A DNA stretch of 64,000 nucleotides from Anniella stebbinsi (GCA_029215795.1 JARDYH010000007.1:63418763-63482762); one strand, 5' to 3'; positions 11,140 to 22,838 are shown, numbered from the stretch's first letter. The notes: generated by a model from the letters alone, not told the origin. Program-made: numbers and translations.

Positions 11140-11460
11140 GCTGTATAGCGGTTAATTGTAGTTCTTATGCACTTTTTGAATCGTTTGATTGTAGTTCTTG
11201 TGCACTTTAATTTAGTGTGATTGCTGCTGCTCTTGAGGATTTAGTTGATTTTAATCTATATTCTGACACTGTTGCATTTGTACCCCTCTGCACTTTGCTA
11301 TTGCGGCTGCTTTAGAGCAGTTACTAACATTTTATTGAATAGTAGCTATGATGTGTTGATAAGTACGGTTATTGCTGTTGTTATGTTCCCAGTGCATTGT
11401 GAGCTACTTTGAGTGTAAGATTTTTGTGGAAAAGAAAGCATAAAAATGAAAACTTATTCT
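11140..11460 (+). mobile_element. Possible LINE 3'-tail relic
   Basis: A T-rich tail-like sequence ending in 'CAGTGCATTGTGAGCTACTT', then GAGTGTAAG and an A-rich end. This resembles the 3' UTR ends of reptilian L2-type LINEs. There is no coding part, so the assignment is weak. Confidence 0.3.
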
Positions 11461-11469
11461 ACTCTTTCT

Positions 11470-11905
11470 CTAAACAGCTGTCTCCCTGCCCCCATCCTCC
11501 TCGAAGGCCATGATCCAGGGGCCCAGCCCATTTGAAGAACTTGTGGGGAGGGTTGCCCATGACTGGGCCTTCTCTACAGTAGCATCCTCCTCATTTCCCT
11601 TCTTGGGGTCGGAGCGTTTGTCCTCTCCTCTCCCCCCCCCCCACCCCACTTCACCCTTAGACTTCTGGCACCAGCTGTATTGTTCCAGGGAGCATTTGGG
11701 GTCTTCCAGGTGCAGATGGGATCTCCTTCCCAAGCTGTTTTGCTGAGATCTTTCTGCAGGCTTTAGCTGCCATTATTGTTGCTTAATTGACTGGTTGGGG
11801 TGGCATGCTACATTTTAATAGTTGTTTTATTATGTATCTCATTTTACAGTTTTTAACTGTAGAGCCTTTGGCTCATGAGGCAACATATAAACACTAAAAT
11901 ACATT
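11470..11905 (+). mobile_element. Possible L2-like 3' end
   Basis: It begins with a segment like 'GACTGGGCCTTCTCTACAGT', corresponding to the 'RAFSTVA' coding region near the L2 ORF end. It then passes to a T-rich 3' UTR ending 'GGCAACATATAAACACTAAA'. Similarity to the other L2 copies here is only partial, so it may be an older subfamily. Confidence 0.35.
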
Positions 11906-12259
11906 TAGTTTATTAATCAGTGGGGGACATGAATTGGAGAGGCTGCAAATTAAAGGCACTCTTGTTTTTTGAGGCTATTGTGGTTTATTGGGTCAATGTC
12001 ATAATAAAAACCAAGATGCAGCCTTTCTGTTTAACACAGTTAGCGGTCTTAAATTGTCACTTGCAAACCCCACCCCGGGACTACCGCTTGCTAGCCTTGA
12101 TCCAGCAGCATTGACACAATATTCTGTGTATGCATACCATGGGGGGGGGGGGCACAGAGTGCACATGTGGGAATGTTGTATTTGTTTGTTTTGAAAACAA
12201 ACAAACTTCCCCATCTTTCAAAGGCCACGCAAGGATGGTCTCCCTAGGGCTGGAGGGCC

Positions 12260-12308
<49 letters not shown>

Positions 12309-13329
12309 CACCCTAAAGAAAAAATAGAGAAAAAAGAAAGTTCACACTGTGGTAGAAAAGGGGGAGAAATTGCCAGGCCCCGGGGGGGGGATGTCAGCCT
12401 TGCTGGCAACTACCAGTTTCACTTGTGTGTAAGGAACAGTTGAGCAATCCTCTACCTAAAAGTTATTGATGTATTTGCTTTACAAAACAACAAAGCTGGC
12501 AGGGGAGACCCTGGCTAGAGAGGCCTTTTCTGTGACCAGCTCTAGCGCTCTTCCAGTGTCCCTTTCTCTGCCTTTGAAGGATGGTGTCTTGTTAACGTGT
12601 TGTGAGCCCAAACAGGCATCTCTTCTCTAGTGCACCGTCGGGAAAAAAGGCCCATCAATGCCAATGTGCCGTGTGCTGCACCGTCATTCTGTATGCTGTA
12701 CCTACTGGGGTCTACACAGAACTCTTGATAATATACTGTAAGACATTTTCCACAGGAGGAGTATCAGCCCCAACATGCTCTTAACAGGGGACACAAGACG
12801 CTGCCATCTAATGTCATTCCTCTAGAAGACTCGCTCCAAAACAAGCCGCTGACTTCCACCTGCCAGGCTGTACAACTCCCTGTCCCAGAAGACTAACCTG
12901 CCCCCCCCCCCCCCCGGATCATGCTCCGCAGCCAAGTGGACTTTCTTCTATTCCAGCAAGACTCTGGCCGATTTGGGTTTTGATTTTATTCGTGCGGCTG
13001 CTTGAACTTGCTGATCTGTATCTGCATCTCCTGGCTGTGTTTTGCTTTTGGCCATCTGTTCTTTGATACTGCCTTATTCATCTGCCACCTTTCCATGCCG
13101 ACTACAAATGGTCAGAGTGAGGAACATCCTGAAATATTCCAGAGCAGGTGGTGTTGGTGCTCCGGGCAGCTCAGGCACCAAGAGGGAATGGACCAGACAG
13201 AAGTTTCCAGATGAGTCCGTCTGCAAAGCCGGCCACAGGCATCTCCTGACCTGGCCGGTCGGCTGCACAAAAAAGGGCGCAATTAGTAAAGGTGTTGAGG
13301 CCTGAAGAGGCTCCACCAGGTGAATCAGG
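11906..13329. other. Anonymous sequence around the AC microsatellite
   Basis: Apart from the AC tract and homopolymer runs (12140-12152 G, 12901-12916 C), no element or exon is recognised. Confidence 0.4.
12260..12305. repeat. (AC)n microsatellite
   Basis: A perfect dinucleotide tract of about 46 bp. Confidence 0.98.
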
Positions 13330-13502
13330 GAGGAGGGCTAGTCGAGGGCCTACCCAGTTCAATTTTAAGATGTTTTTAATAACGTATTTGTTTTTATCTG
13401 TTTTAATGGTTTATCTATTTTATTGTTTTTATATTTACATTTATTGTTGTTCTGGATGGAGAGGCAGGTTAGAAATGAAATAAATAAATAAAATAAAATA
13501 AA
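13330..13502 (+). mobile_element. L2 LINE 3' tail
   Basis: Contains TTCAATTTTAAGATGTTTTT, then the short 'GAGAGGCAGGTTAGAAATGA' terminus and an ATAAATAAATAAA tail. It matches the 3' end shared by the L2 copies at 16484-16670 and (reversed) 30914-31090. Confidence 0.7.
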
Positions 13503-15399
13503 GTGGCCCATTCAGAAGTTACATGGATATTAGAGAACAATGCAAACAGCAGAAGGCAAGTTGCTGCCCAGAGCCCCGGAATGAGTGCCTGAGTAGTGGG
13601 GGAGGCAGCAGATGCGGGCTCAAAAGAGAATGGCAGCTTCTAAGTAGCCAATCCCCATGTCTACCTTTGGCCACAGGAGACGGCCTGGGCTGCCCCCACC
13701 TCCCAACCCTCGTGGACGTCAGTGCAGCATTGCCCCCTGCCCTGCCCTGCCCTGCGAGCCCATCCTGACACAAATCTTGCAGAGGCATCTGCCAAGAGAA
13801 TTCTGGCAGAGCCAATACCTTATATTGCACAGTTGTTGACATTAAATGACTTGTGTTGTGTAATTGATTCTAGAGTTTAGTATCGAGTGTGGATTTTTAT
13901 GTGAATTTTATCTGGGTTTCTTGTGGCAGTTAAGCACCCTGGAAGGCCCTTTCTGGGCAGAAAAGTTGGATAGAAGTTTTATCCAGCACTCAATCTTTCC
14001 GTATTGTAGTGAGGCTGTATGCTTCCAATTCCAGTTTTGCACAATGCTTGGAACATGGTTGTCCCTCCAGAAACAATCCAATAATAAAACTGTATAACCT
14101 TATAAACCATCAGGGACAAATCTTCTGAGTGGAGGACCTGGTTATTTTTATTTTATTTACAGAAGATATGAGATGAATAAGCTAAGTTACTGTAGCTGTA
14201 GCAAGTTCCTCTTATTGATAATCCTTCATTCTGTATAGTATTGTAATAATCGCTTCAGAAAAAGTGGTCATATAATCGTTACATCAGCACAGGAATTAAT
14301 TTGGGTATTTAATGTTTGCTTAATATTTTCTTTAAGTGCTTTTGTAGTTATGATTTTAATAATACAATTTCAAGGACGTAACTGCTGGTTTTTAGACAGC
14401 GGGGTTCAGAGTACACCTCTGAGGAAGGATGCATTCTGAAGGGTGCTGGGTCTACCGAGAAGGCCAGCAGCTCTAGTGTTCCGTTCTGGAGCATCTTGGC
14501 GGCAGGCAGAGGGTGGGGCAGACGCATCTTCTTGCTGGTTCCTCCTTGCCCGTCCACCCTTCCGTCACACAAAGTAACATAGCAGGTGTGTGTGCTGCTA
14601 TCACTCTCTCTTTTCCACACAGTAGACCTCAGCCACCAACGTCACTGGATGCCTTGAAGTGCGTTCCATGAATGGGGTGTCTTTTTCTGGGAAACTCTCA
14701 GGGTCTGTGAATGGCCAGGGACAGAAAAGAAAGCACATTTCTCTTAACCGAGCAAACACAGATGCCCCAACAAACCACAGTGTCAGGGCATGTGGCTGAG
14801 AACCTGTGGCAAGCTGTGGGGTTGCTTGGCCAAATGCAGACTGCGGCAGGTGGCCCAAGCCCACAGCATCTCATGAGGGCCAGGAGGGAAGCTGCAAACA
14901 TCAGGCCAGCTACACAGAGGGGAGGGCACCACCCCCTCCAGTGGATCCCAAACTTTCTCTTCTTCTGGGGCACTAGAGAGCCCCCCCGCCTGGCAGGCAA
15001 ACACTGGCCGTGGCTTAGCTGAAGAGAGGAGAGGAGGAAGTGCTGGGCAAGCCACATCCGGGGTAGGGACGAAGAAGTGGAGGAGGCAGGAGCCTTCGCA
15101 GCGGAGCCTTCAGCCTCTCCAAAAAAGCATCTCAGGTGGGGAGGTGGAAGTGTTCCTCAAAGGGAAAGCCAACACAGCATCACGGCATCCACTGAGAGAG
15201 GATTTAAGAGCCGGCAATCTTCTAACTCAGAAATGGCTCCTAATTGTAGTGAGCCGGAGGAAGCGCCAAATACACAGGGGGAGGAGAAAGCACTTTTCCC
15301 TCACATTTGCCAACATTTGGGTGCTGATTTGTGGCAAGAGACGGGCCCACCCCCTTCCTGAAGAGTAAGGTGGCAAGTTCTGAAGGGAGAAGAGACCCT
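13503..15399. other. No feature seen
   Basis: About 1.9 kb of anonymous sequence between the L2 tail and the Harbinger terminus. Confidence 0.4.
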
Positions 15400-15425
15400 G
15401 GCTAGTTTCGGACGACACATTAAGC
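15400..15425 (+). repeat. Harbinger terminal inverted repeat, left
   Basis: Pairs with 18607-18632 at 24 of 26 positions. Confidence 0.8.
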
Positions 15426-16072
15426 AACCCGGGGGGGGGGGGACAACCGTCAGTTGCGTTGCTTATCATGTCATGTGGATGGAGAGCAACACACAACGTA
15501 CACACAACCCACAGTATGCTAATCAGGCGAAATAAACAACGGAGAGAAACAACGCGCTTGCATGTTGTTTTGCCTGAAGCCCGTTGATTAAAGTGTCGTG
15601 TAGAGGGGTGCATGCGTTAATCCAGTGCATTGAGTACATTACAACAGAAGCCCATAGAGGCAAGCAGCAAGAGCGGCTGAATGCAGCCGGACGCTCAGGC
15701 ACACCCCCAACAGCTCGATGCCGACGTCGCCATAGCAACTGAAGGCGCCCACCTCTAGCCCCCCTCCCCCCCGCCCAGCCGGCATGGAGCTCAACAAGGG
15801 GCCAGCTCCTGGAAGCACGCACTCCATGTGGCCGTACGGCATCTGCACACAAAAGTATAGCCACCAAATGAACAGAGTCCATCTTCACAGGTATTTCAGC
15901 CTTCAGGCTGCTGAAGGCACGAGCCTGTGGGCGCGAGCCGAAGGGCAAGAGCAAAAGGGCTCTCAGCCTGAAGCTCTCAGCCTTGGGAACGAAGCCGTTG
16001 GACCAAAACTGCAGCCGTGGATGAAGAGCACTAAGAGAGGAGAGCCACCTGCACCGCACCCTTCCAGCTGAC

Positions 16073-16312
16073 CACAATGTGTAGGGGAGCGGCAATTTGT
16101 ATTGTGCAGGGCAAAGGGAGATATGGCGGTGGCAGGGCGATGTGCCATTACAGGGGAAGGAGAGATAGATATTTAACACCCGTCTTACCTTCCGATTGCT
16201 CTGCTAACCCGGGGAACTTGGAGAACGAACCAGGCCACCCACAGAACCTCTCCTTGCTCCTATGCAATGCCAGGTCGGTTAAAAACAAAACAAGCATAAT
16301 CTGCCGACCTCC
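16073..16312 (+). mobile_element. L2 LINE 5' fragment (ORF start, no 3' end)
   Basis: This matches the 5' coding start of the minus-strand L2 at 33540-33720. Shared peptide blocks include CHYRGRRDRYL, NPGNLENEPGHPQNLSLLL and NARSVKNKTSII, the last being the entry to the endonuclease domain. The match stops abruptly at about 16312. An L2 piece with its 5' end but no 3' end is unusual, because LINE insertions normally lose the 5' end. Confidence 0.75.
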
Positions 16313-16313
16313 T

Positions 16314-16625
16314 TGAGCAGCGCGAGACCGTCCGCCGCTGGGTGCTCCCACGGAAGGATACTGTGTGGAAGGAGATGCAGACCTTGAAGGACTGGAACGA
16401 TGAGTGTTTCCGCGGAAGCTTCTGCATGTCCCGCGCAACGTTCGATGTGCTGGTGGCCGAGGTGACCCCTGCACTGCAGAGGGAGTTTTTTAGGATGTTT
16501 TTAGGATGTTTTGGGATGTTTTAATGCAGTTTTAATAATGTATGTCATGTTTTAATCAGTTTTAAGTATTTTATTATATTGTTGTTCCCTGCCTCGATCC
16601 AAACAGAGAGGCGGGTAAGAAATAA

Positions 16626-16669
<44 letters not shown>

Positions 16670-17513
16670 CACCATCATGCGCCCGTGCATTCCAGTCTCC
16701 CGCCGTTTAGTCCTGATGCTATACAAGCTGTCGTTCAACATGGGGTACCTGTCCCTGTCGACAGTTTTCAGGGTGGGCATGTCCACCACATGCGAGATCT
16801 TCCAGGAGACGGTGAGTGTGCTGAACGAGCTGTACCTGGCTGACGTCATCCGGGTTGGGGATGAGTGAAAGAACATGTGTGGCTTCCGTGCCCTGAGCTT
16901 CCCATGGGCAGTTGGAGTGCTGGACTCGACCCACGTGCGCATCCTGGCCCCCCCTCGTGGCGAGGAGTACTACAACCGCAAGCATTTCTACAGCATGGTT
17001 CTTCAGGCAGTGGTGTTTGCCAAGGGGTGGTTCCTGAATGTCTATGCGGGTGTGTCTGGGCGGAGCCACAACACAGCCATCTTCTGGAACTCCCCCCTGG
17101 CGGCCAAGCTGTTGTCGGGACACTTCCTCTTCTCCGGGCCCGCTTCCATGTGCGGGCATGCCGTGGGGCTGTTGCTCCTGGCCGACCAAGCCTTTCCCCT
17201 TCAACCGTGGCTGATGGTCCTGTACCGCTACCCCTGCAACACCGTGCAGCGTAAATACAACTACCACTGCCGTGCCTGCCTGCCTGTGGAGCGTGCCTTT
17301 GGGCGGCTGAAGGAGTGTTGGTGCTCCCTGTTTAGCTTGCTGGACTTGCAGGCTGACATCATCCCGGACGTCATGGTGTGCTGCTGCATTCTGCACAACA
17401 TCTGTGAGTCCCGTGTGGATGTGTTACCAGCCAAGCACCCTGACCTCCCTCAGCCGGGCGAGGACGATGATGCCATTGCTGTGGATGGGCGGGACCGTTG
17501 CCCAGGCCCATGA
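16314..17513 (+). pseudogene. Harbinger transposase pseudogene (DDE_4-type nuclease)
   Basis: The product would be a PIF/Harbinger transposase. The N-terminal part (16314-16483; WKEMQTLKDWNDECFRGSFC, then MSRATFDVLVAEVTPALQRE) has the 'F..sF RMSraTFd.Lv..l.paLqr' pattern of the family. An L2 tail then interrupts it. The reading resumes at about 16671 (MRPCIPVSRRLVLMLYKLSF, FRVGMSTTCEIFQE), hits an in-frame TGA at 16866-16868, and continues to 17513. Catalytic-type residues remain: D in VLDSTHVRI, D in LLADQAFPL, and E in VERAFGRLK, 35 residues after that second D. The normally conserved D in the 'HDA..F' motif is N (SHNTAIF). The insertion and stop show it is dead. Which D is the second catalytic residue is from memory of the family. 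Confidence 0.88.
16484..16670 (+). mobile_element. L2 LINE 3' tail inserted in the transposase
   Basis: Begins TTTTTTAGGATGTTTTTAGG and ends with 'GAGAGGCGGGTAAGAAATAA', followed by an (ATT)n tract at 16626-16669. This is the L2 3' terminus seen elsewhere in the window. It splits the transposase after 'PALQRE', so it inserted after the Harbinger element was in place. Confidence 0.85.
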
Positions 17514-18606
17514 ATCCTGCTGGGGACCACCGTGCCTATGCAGAAGCATCACGAGTGCATGAGAACATCGGTGAATGGATCTGGCTGCACTAAACACGCC
17601 CCCCCCCCGTGTGAGCTTCGGCTGTGGTGTGCCATCTGTGGACTGATGTTGCTTCCTGGCAGTGCGACCCTAGCTGCCTTCCCTTCATCCCTTTCCGCCG
17701 CTTGTGGCTTTGTGGTGCCATGCTCTGCTGACCCCTAACCACTGTGCCTTCCATGTCACCTTCGCCCAGCCCGGGGGAGACTAGCCTTGCCAATTATTAC
17801 GCCTATGCTTCACACTGGCTTTGTGCCCATGTAACCATTTTTATACACCATGCTGAATAAAGCTTTTTTACTTTCCCCCTCTCTTGCCTTCTTTCTTTTA
17901 TTTCTGGGAAGATGCACTGGGGGGGGTACGTCTTAGGGGGAGCTTGGAGTCTTCGGGTGCCCTCGCGGCTGCCACACCTCCCATGTAGGGAAGGTATGAG
18001 CCACTCCCGGGGAAGGGCTGCCTTGCATCTGTCTCCTGCGCCCAGGTATGCATTTCAACTGCGGCTTGCTTGTGCATTGGCTGAGTGCCGCCATCCTCAG
18101 CTGTGGATGGGGCACTGGGGCGATGTGGGGAATGGATTGGTTGGGCGTGCTTTGTGCCTTTCTGGTGGCTAGCCAGGCAATCCTTGCACGGTCCCTTCGG
18201 GGCACCGGGTGTGACGAGGCATGGGTGCCTACAGTTGGGGTGCTATAGTGGGGGCAGGGGGCGGCAGCTCTGACAATCTAGCCACTCCTCCTGTCTGCTG
18301 CTTTGCCTGGGGCTGGGGTGTCCCGCCCAGTGTCTCTGTGCATCCAATGGGGTGTGAGAGGTGTGTCCTCCTGCAGCTTCAATGGCGGCGCCCATGGATT
18401 TCGTGCCGCAGTGCATGCTGGGATACATCTGGGAGGCCTGGTGGTCGTTGGTGGGCAGGGGAAATGGCGGATGGCTGTCAGTCACGGCCACGGCTGCTAT
18501 TAACAATCGGAGTGTTTGCCGCTGCTGAGCAACACAGGCTGCGACGTGTTGTGTGGGGAGCTGCGCCTACCTAACGCACGGTCAGTACGCTATTTACCCC
18601 TCCATG

Positions 18607-18632
18607 GCTTAATGTGTCGTCCAAAACCAGCC
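18607..18632 (-). repeat. Harbinger terminal inverted repeat, right
   Basis: Inverted partner of 15400-15425. Confidence 0.8.
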
Positions 18633-19657
18633 AATGTCAGGCATTTCAGGAGATGATCCTCCTCTTAAAAACCAAACAAAGCCCATTCTTAAAATATCAC
18701 CACACAATTCTCAGCCACTGCAAATGCAGGATACGCATTCAACTGAAGAGAACCCAACGCCAACCCCCTGGCCGTTATGTCAGGCTCTGCATGTGCTTGA
18801 CTTTGCTCCAAGAGAAACCCTACAGAATGACAACACACACACACACACACACAAGCACACACCACCTTCCTTCCCTAATCTGATGCCCTCCAAAGGATAG
18901 GCACTACTACAACTCTCAACATCCCTGATGCGAATAGAAATCCAAATCATCTGGAGAGCACTAGGGTGGGGAGGAAGGCTTGAACCAAACAAAGGACAGA
19001 AACATTTGCCCCTCTCGCTCCCTGCTCCCCGGAGGCTGCCCTTCCAACTCGTGAAAGGCCTGTGTCCCACTGATGCCACCGTAGCAACGGGACAGCTCTG
19101 CAGGGCAAGCGGCAAGAGGGAAAAGGTCGCTGAACAGCAGCTGAACCCTCCCAGAGGTGGGTGGGGTTGAAGGCAAAAGGGGCGGGGCCAAATGCCAGAC
19201 CTTCCCAAAATATAAGCACGTTTTAGCAGAAAGCTTCGATTTCTGGGCAGTACAAAAATGTAAGACATGAATAAATAAAGCTTTTGCAGTAACTAAGCCT
19301 TATAATTGGCATTTTGATCTCTTAGAACTAGAAAAGAACAACTGTGCAAAAACTGGGAAGCCAAACCACCCAATGACTGTGGCTGGGGGAAAGGGTGTGG
19401 CCATCCCGGAAACCCCAGAGGGCTAAATGAGGCCCACTGGCCTGATGTTCAACACCCCTGTTTTAAAGGTCACTTGGCGCAAAGGCAGCCCTATCAGCCC
19501 AGCACATGCAGCCACCCCAGAAAGACCCCACAGGTAGCAAGGGCTCATGTAGGCAGCAGTGGCTGATGCTCCATTTCATTCTTTCTGTATTGTTACCGGA
19601 CTCAAAGCTTTGGGAAACTAAAGGCCTCCTTAGATTCTGAGACTTTAGTACTTTAGA
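18633..19657. other. Anonymous sequence with an AC tract
   Basis: Has a short (AC)n at 18833-18854. No exon or known repeat recognised. Confidence 0.4.
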
Positions 19658-19840
19658 GCTCCATCACACCTACTTTTTTTCCCTGGAATGCACCCACAAT
19701 TTTGACCTCCGTTTCTTTAGTGCGGCAAGTGCTGATCTCTTTCACGATAGTAGCTATACCAGGGGACTCTCCTTGCACTTGTTTGCTCTCCCATTATTGG
19801 GCCCACCACACCCGCCCCTTCTCCTTCCCCTGATACTGGA
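19658..19840 (+). repeat. Unclassified interspersed repeat, copy 2
   Basis: Begins GCTCCATCACACCTACTTTT and carries the blocks 'TGACCTCCGTTTC', 'GTAGCTATACCAGG' and 'CGCCCCTTCTCC'. This is the same order as the minus-strand copy at 3950-4140. Confidence 0.5.
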
Positions 19841-19859
19841 GGTAGCACATAGCCATCAG

Positions 19860-20243
19860 GATTAGTAGCCATTGATAGCCTTCTCTGCCAGGAATTTATC
19901 TAACTCTCTTTTAAAGCCATCCAAATTGATGGCCATCACAGTCTTATGGTAGTGAATACCATCGTTTATTCACTGCACTGTTTGAAGAAGGACTTCCTTT
20001 TCTCTGTCCTGAACCTCCCACCAATCAGCTTCATGGGAGGACCCCACTAGGTTCTAGTATTTTGAGAGAGGGAGAAAAATGTCTCCCTACCCACATTCTC
20101 CATGTGTATAATTTTGTACACCTCTATCATGTCTCCCCTCGGCCTCCTTTTTTCCAAGTTAAACAATCCCAGCCATTGTAACCTTTCCTCATAGGGAGAT
20201 GCTCCAGCCCCTTAATCATTGTAGTTGCACTTTTTCCAGCTCA
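19860..20243 (-). mobile_element. CR1 LINE 3'-region fragment (minus strand)
   Basis: On the minus strand it encodes the end of a CR1 RT region: a 'RLFNLEKRRPRGDMIEVY' type block (from CTCTATCATGTCTCCCCTCG on plus), then the 3' UTR with 'GCCATCAATTTGGATGGC'. It belongs to the same CR1 subfamily as 43390-45160, not the longer copies at 40 and 55-59 kb. Confidence 0.75.
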
Positions 20244-22221
20244 CCCTGCAAAGAAGGAGCCAGGCAGCAGACAGAAGTTTTCCCGCTGAAGTGTCTTCCT
20301 GTGAGCAAAACAACAGCTTGCCCTGAGAGCACCAAACAGCTCTTTTCTCCATGCCCAATCAGCACAAGGAGATGGTCATCCTCTCTATCCTGCACTCGCT
20401 GCAACTACAAGCCTGACCTGGGCGGGTTCTGGTCACAACATCCCTGCAGGAGGAGGGGTCGCTGGCCAGGGAAGGGAAGGGCCTCTGGAGGCCTCTGGGG
20501 GTCATCCCATGGAAGAAACCAGCTCTCCCCCACACACACACATACTGCCTTGTGAACAGTCGGCAGGCACTGGAGCCCCTCTCCCTCCCACGGAGCTGCG
20601 AGATGGGTCCATTGCCACCTTCTTCAGCCCAGGACTGGTGCTGCTGAATTGGCCATGCCTCTTCGGCTTCACACCCTGTGGCAACTCCTCCCACCAGCGG
20701 TGCCCATGTGCCAGCCCCTTTCTTTCCACATGCAATTAACTGCACACGATGGAAGCGTTAGAGGAAATGTGATAATCGCAGCCAGGGATCGATCAAAATT
20801 AGCTATGTTTGGAGAGTGCAGCCATAAAAAGCTCACACAGACAAGCAAGTGAGCGAGGGAGGGAGGGAGGTGTAAGCCAACTAATTCCCTGGCAACAACA
20901 AACAGGGTGCACAACAGCACTTGCCGCCTGGCTGCAGTGTGCTGGAAGGAGCAGCTGAGGCCGGAGGTGGTGACCTCAGGTGACTGCTGACCTTTTAAGG
21001 TGGGTGGGATGGCAGGAAACTAGAGACAACTGCCAAACCACGTGATGGCATGGACAAAGGAAACTGCAGGCAGTGGCAGGGCAAATAGAGCAACTTTGGC
21101 CAAATTAAGGGCCCCTCTGAGCAGTACAAAAGCGGACGGGAGACCCAGAAAAACTACGTTAAGGGATGAAAAGGAGCCATGAAGTTGAACACATTTATCC
21201 CTGCATCCTGTTTCTAGCTGGGGCAGCCGGATGCTCCAATGGGATGCCCACAAGCAGGGCATGAAGGCAACGGCCCTCCCCCTTCTGTTTGCTCCCCTAC
21301 TCCCCAGCAATTGGTGTGGAGCGGTGGACTGCCTCTCCACATGGATTTCGCTATCACAGCCTCTCCCCCATGTATCTGGCAAGTCTCATTGCAAAGCACT
21401 GGAGCCTGTGGGCATGGGTTACCTCGTCCGGCAGGGAACTCCCAAACGTTACTTTATTACAAAATATTCACGTCAACCTAGCACAAGAGGCCTCCTTTGT
21501 GTCACATCTCCCAAAGCTGTAAAGTTCAATTAATGAAATCCAGAGCAATCTTCTCCCCAGTTATGTCAGCACAAATCCTTCTGGAACATTCATGCAGACA
21601 GGAACAACCTTTCCCGTATCCTCAAATGTACATGGGGAAATGCATTCTTGGCTGCAGGCAAGCAGCTCTCCCTGCTCTCCCAGAAGCAGGCTCTCTGGCA
21701 CCTGTCAGAGACCCAGCTCAGCCCCAATCAGCCAGCCCTTTGCAGTGCCACAAGCCAAGAGGGCAAAAGCGCAGCAAAGGAGAATCAGGCAAAGCGAGTG
21801 GAGTTGCCCTAGGCCTCCAGCGGAGGTGGCCACCCCTTGAAATCTCGAGGGTGGGGTCAGCTCAAGAAAGGGCAGCTGGAAGGCCAGGCCACCCCCACCT
21901 CCTCCAGCAAGGCAGCAGGAGGAGAGCCCTAAAGCCCCACATCCTCTCCTTTGGCTCCAAAAAAGCCCCCCTCCTCACAAGAAGCCATACGCCACAGGCG
22001 AGGCAGCCTCAGGCAGCCCTGACCCACCCTGACCCACTTTGCAGCCAAGTCAACAGAAAGCAGAAATTCCACAGGCGCAGAGAGGAGGCAAGAAGCCCCA
22101 TGGTCTCCACAGCCCCACAGTGCTAAGGCTGGGGAGTGTTTCTGGGAAGCACAGGGGAAAGAAACTCTAGATCTGGTGCTCTAACTTTAGGAAAGGAGGA
22201 CAGTCTTCCTTCAGTAAAGCA
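20244..22221. other. No feature seen
   Basis: About 2 kb of anonymous sequence of mixed GC content. The open frame at 21497-22126 (plus) has no recognisable domain and is probably chance. Confidence 0.4.
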
Positions 22222-22838
22222 GAGGCCGTTACCACAGGCGCGGTTTTAAGCACACTCACCCTGACTTTGATCCACTTCTTCAACGCAGAACTTGCATGAC
22301 ATCTTCGCCCTCGCGCTGTTCTTGCACCCTGAGTGCTCCGTTTTTAGTTTCTGTTTTGATTTAACCCTGGACGTGCAAAGTCCATTTCATGCAAGTTCAG
22401 GCCTTTATCGCACGTACCATTCCCCCCCCCCCCCATTGCGTCTGCGAGTTCCCCCTCCATTTCCTATGCGAATCTAGTATTTTGCATATGGTCTGTTTTG
22501 CTCCGATACCTCAGCTCAGCCTGTTGAACTTGCCTGAAATGGACTTTGCCTGTTCAGGATTAAATCGAAACAGAAACTAAAAACGGAGCACTGGGCGCGA
22601 GAACAGCGTGAGTGTGACTATGTCATTTAGGTCCCGCTGAAGAAGTGGATCAAAGTCAAGGTGAGTGTGCTTAAAACCGCGCCTGTGATAACGGCCTCAG
22701 GCAAGTTCAACAGGCTGAGCTGAGGTATCGGAGCAAAACCAACCACGTGATCCAAAGCGCTAGATTCGCATACGAAACGGAGGGGGAACCCGCAGAAGCA
22801 ATTTGGGGGGGGGGGAACGGTAGGTGTAATAAAGGCCT
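22222..22838. repeat. Complex fold-back element (two overlapping inverted repeats)
   Basis: Arm A (about 22222-22398) and its inverse A' (about 22545-22698) pair, e.g. GAGGCCGTTACCACAGGCGC with its complement. Arm B (22399-22544) and its inverse B' (about 22697-22838) also pair, from AGGCCTTTATCGCACGTACC on the left to GGTAGGTGTAATAAAGGCCT on the right. The order is therefore A-B-A'-B'. B/B' look like long terminal inverted repeats of about 145 bp. No clean target-site duplication was found. Many CpGs survive. It is probably a non-autonomous fold-back DNA transposon or two nested copies of one. Confidence 0.65.

Larger units (their letters stand above)
15400..18632 (+). mobile_element. Harbinger-type DNA transposon, about 3.2 kb, inactivated
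   Basis: The ends form 26-bp terminal inverted repeats with two mismatches: 15400-15425 (core CGGACGACACATTAAGC) and 18607-18632 (same core on the minus strand with TGG in place of CGG). Between them lies a Harbinger transposase pseudogene (16314-17513). No clear 3-bp target duplication is visible (CCT versus AAT), so the outermost ends may have drifted. The interior also contains an L2 5' fragment (16073-16312) and an L2 3' tail (16484-16670). No second (Myb/SANT-like) Harbinger ORF was recognised. After the transposase the sequence is GC-rich with AATAAA at about 17857-17862. Confidence 0.75.

Noticed and set aside
12260..12305. Short regular repeats as a possible CRISPR array
   Set aside because: All short periodic tracts here are microsatellites without spacers, in a vertebrate genome.
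15523..16179. Minus-strand 218-codon frame inside the Harbinger element, considered as its second (Myb-like) ORF
   Set aside because: It runs antisense across the L2 5' fragment and shows no Myb/SANT tryptophan pattern.
16865..17254. Second plus-strand frame overlapping the transposase
   Set aside because: It is a shifted shadow of the transposase frame, which is the one matching the Harbinger family.
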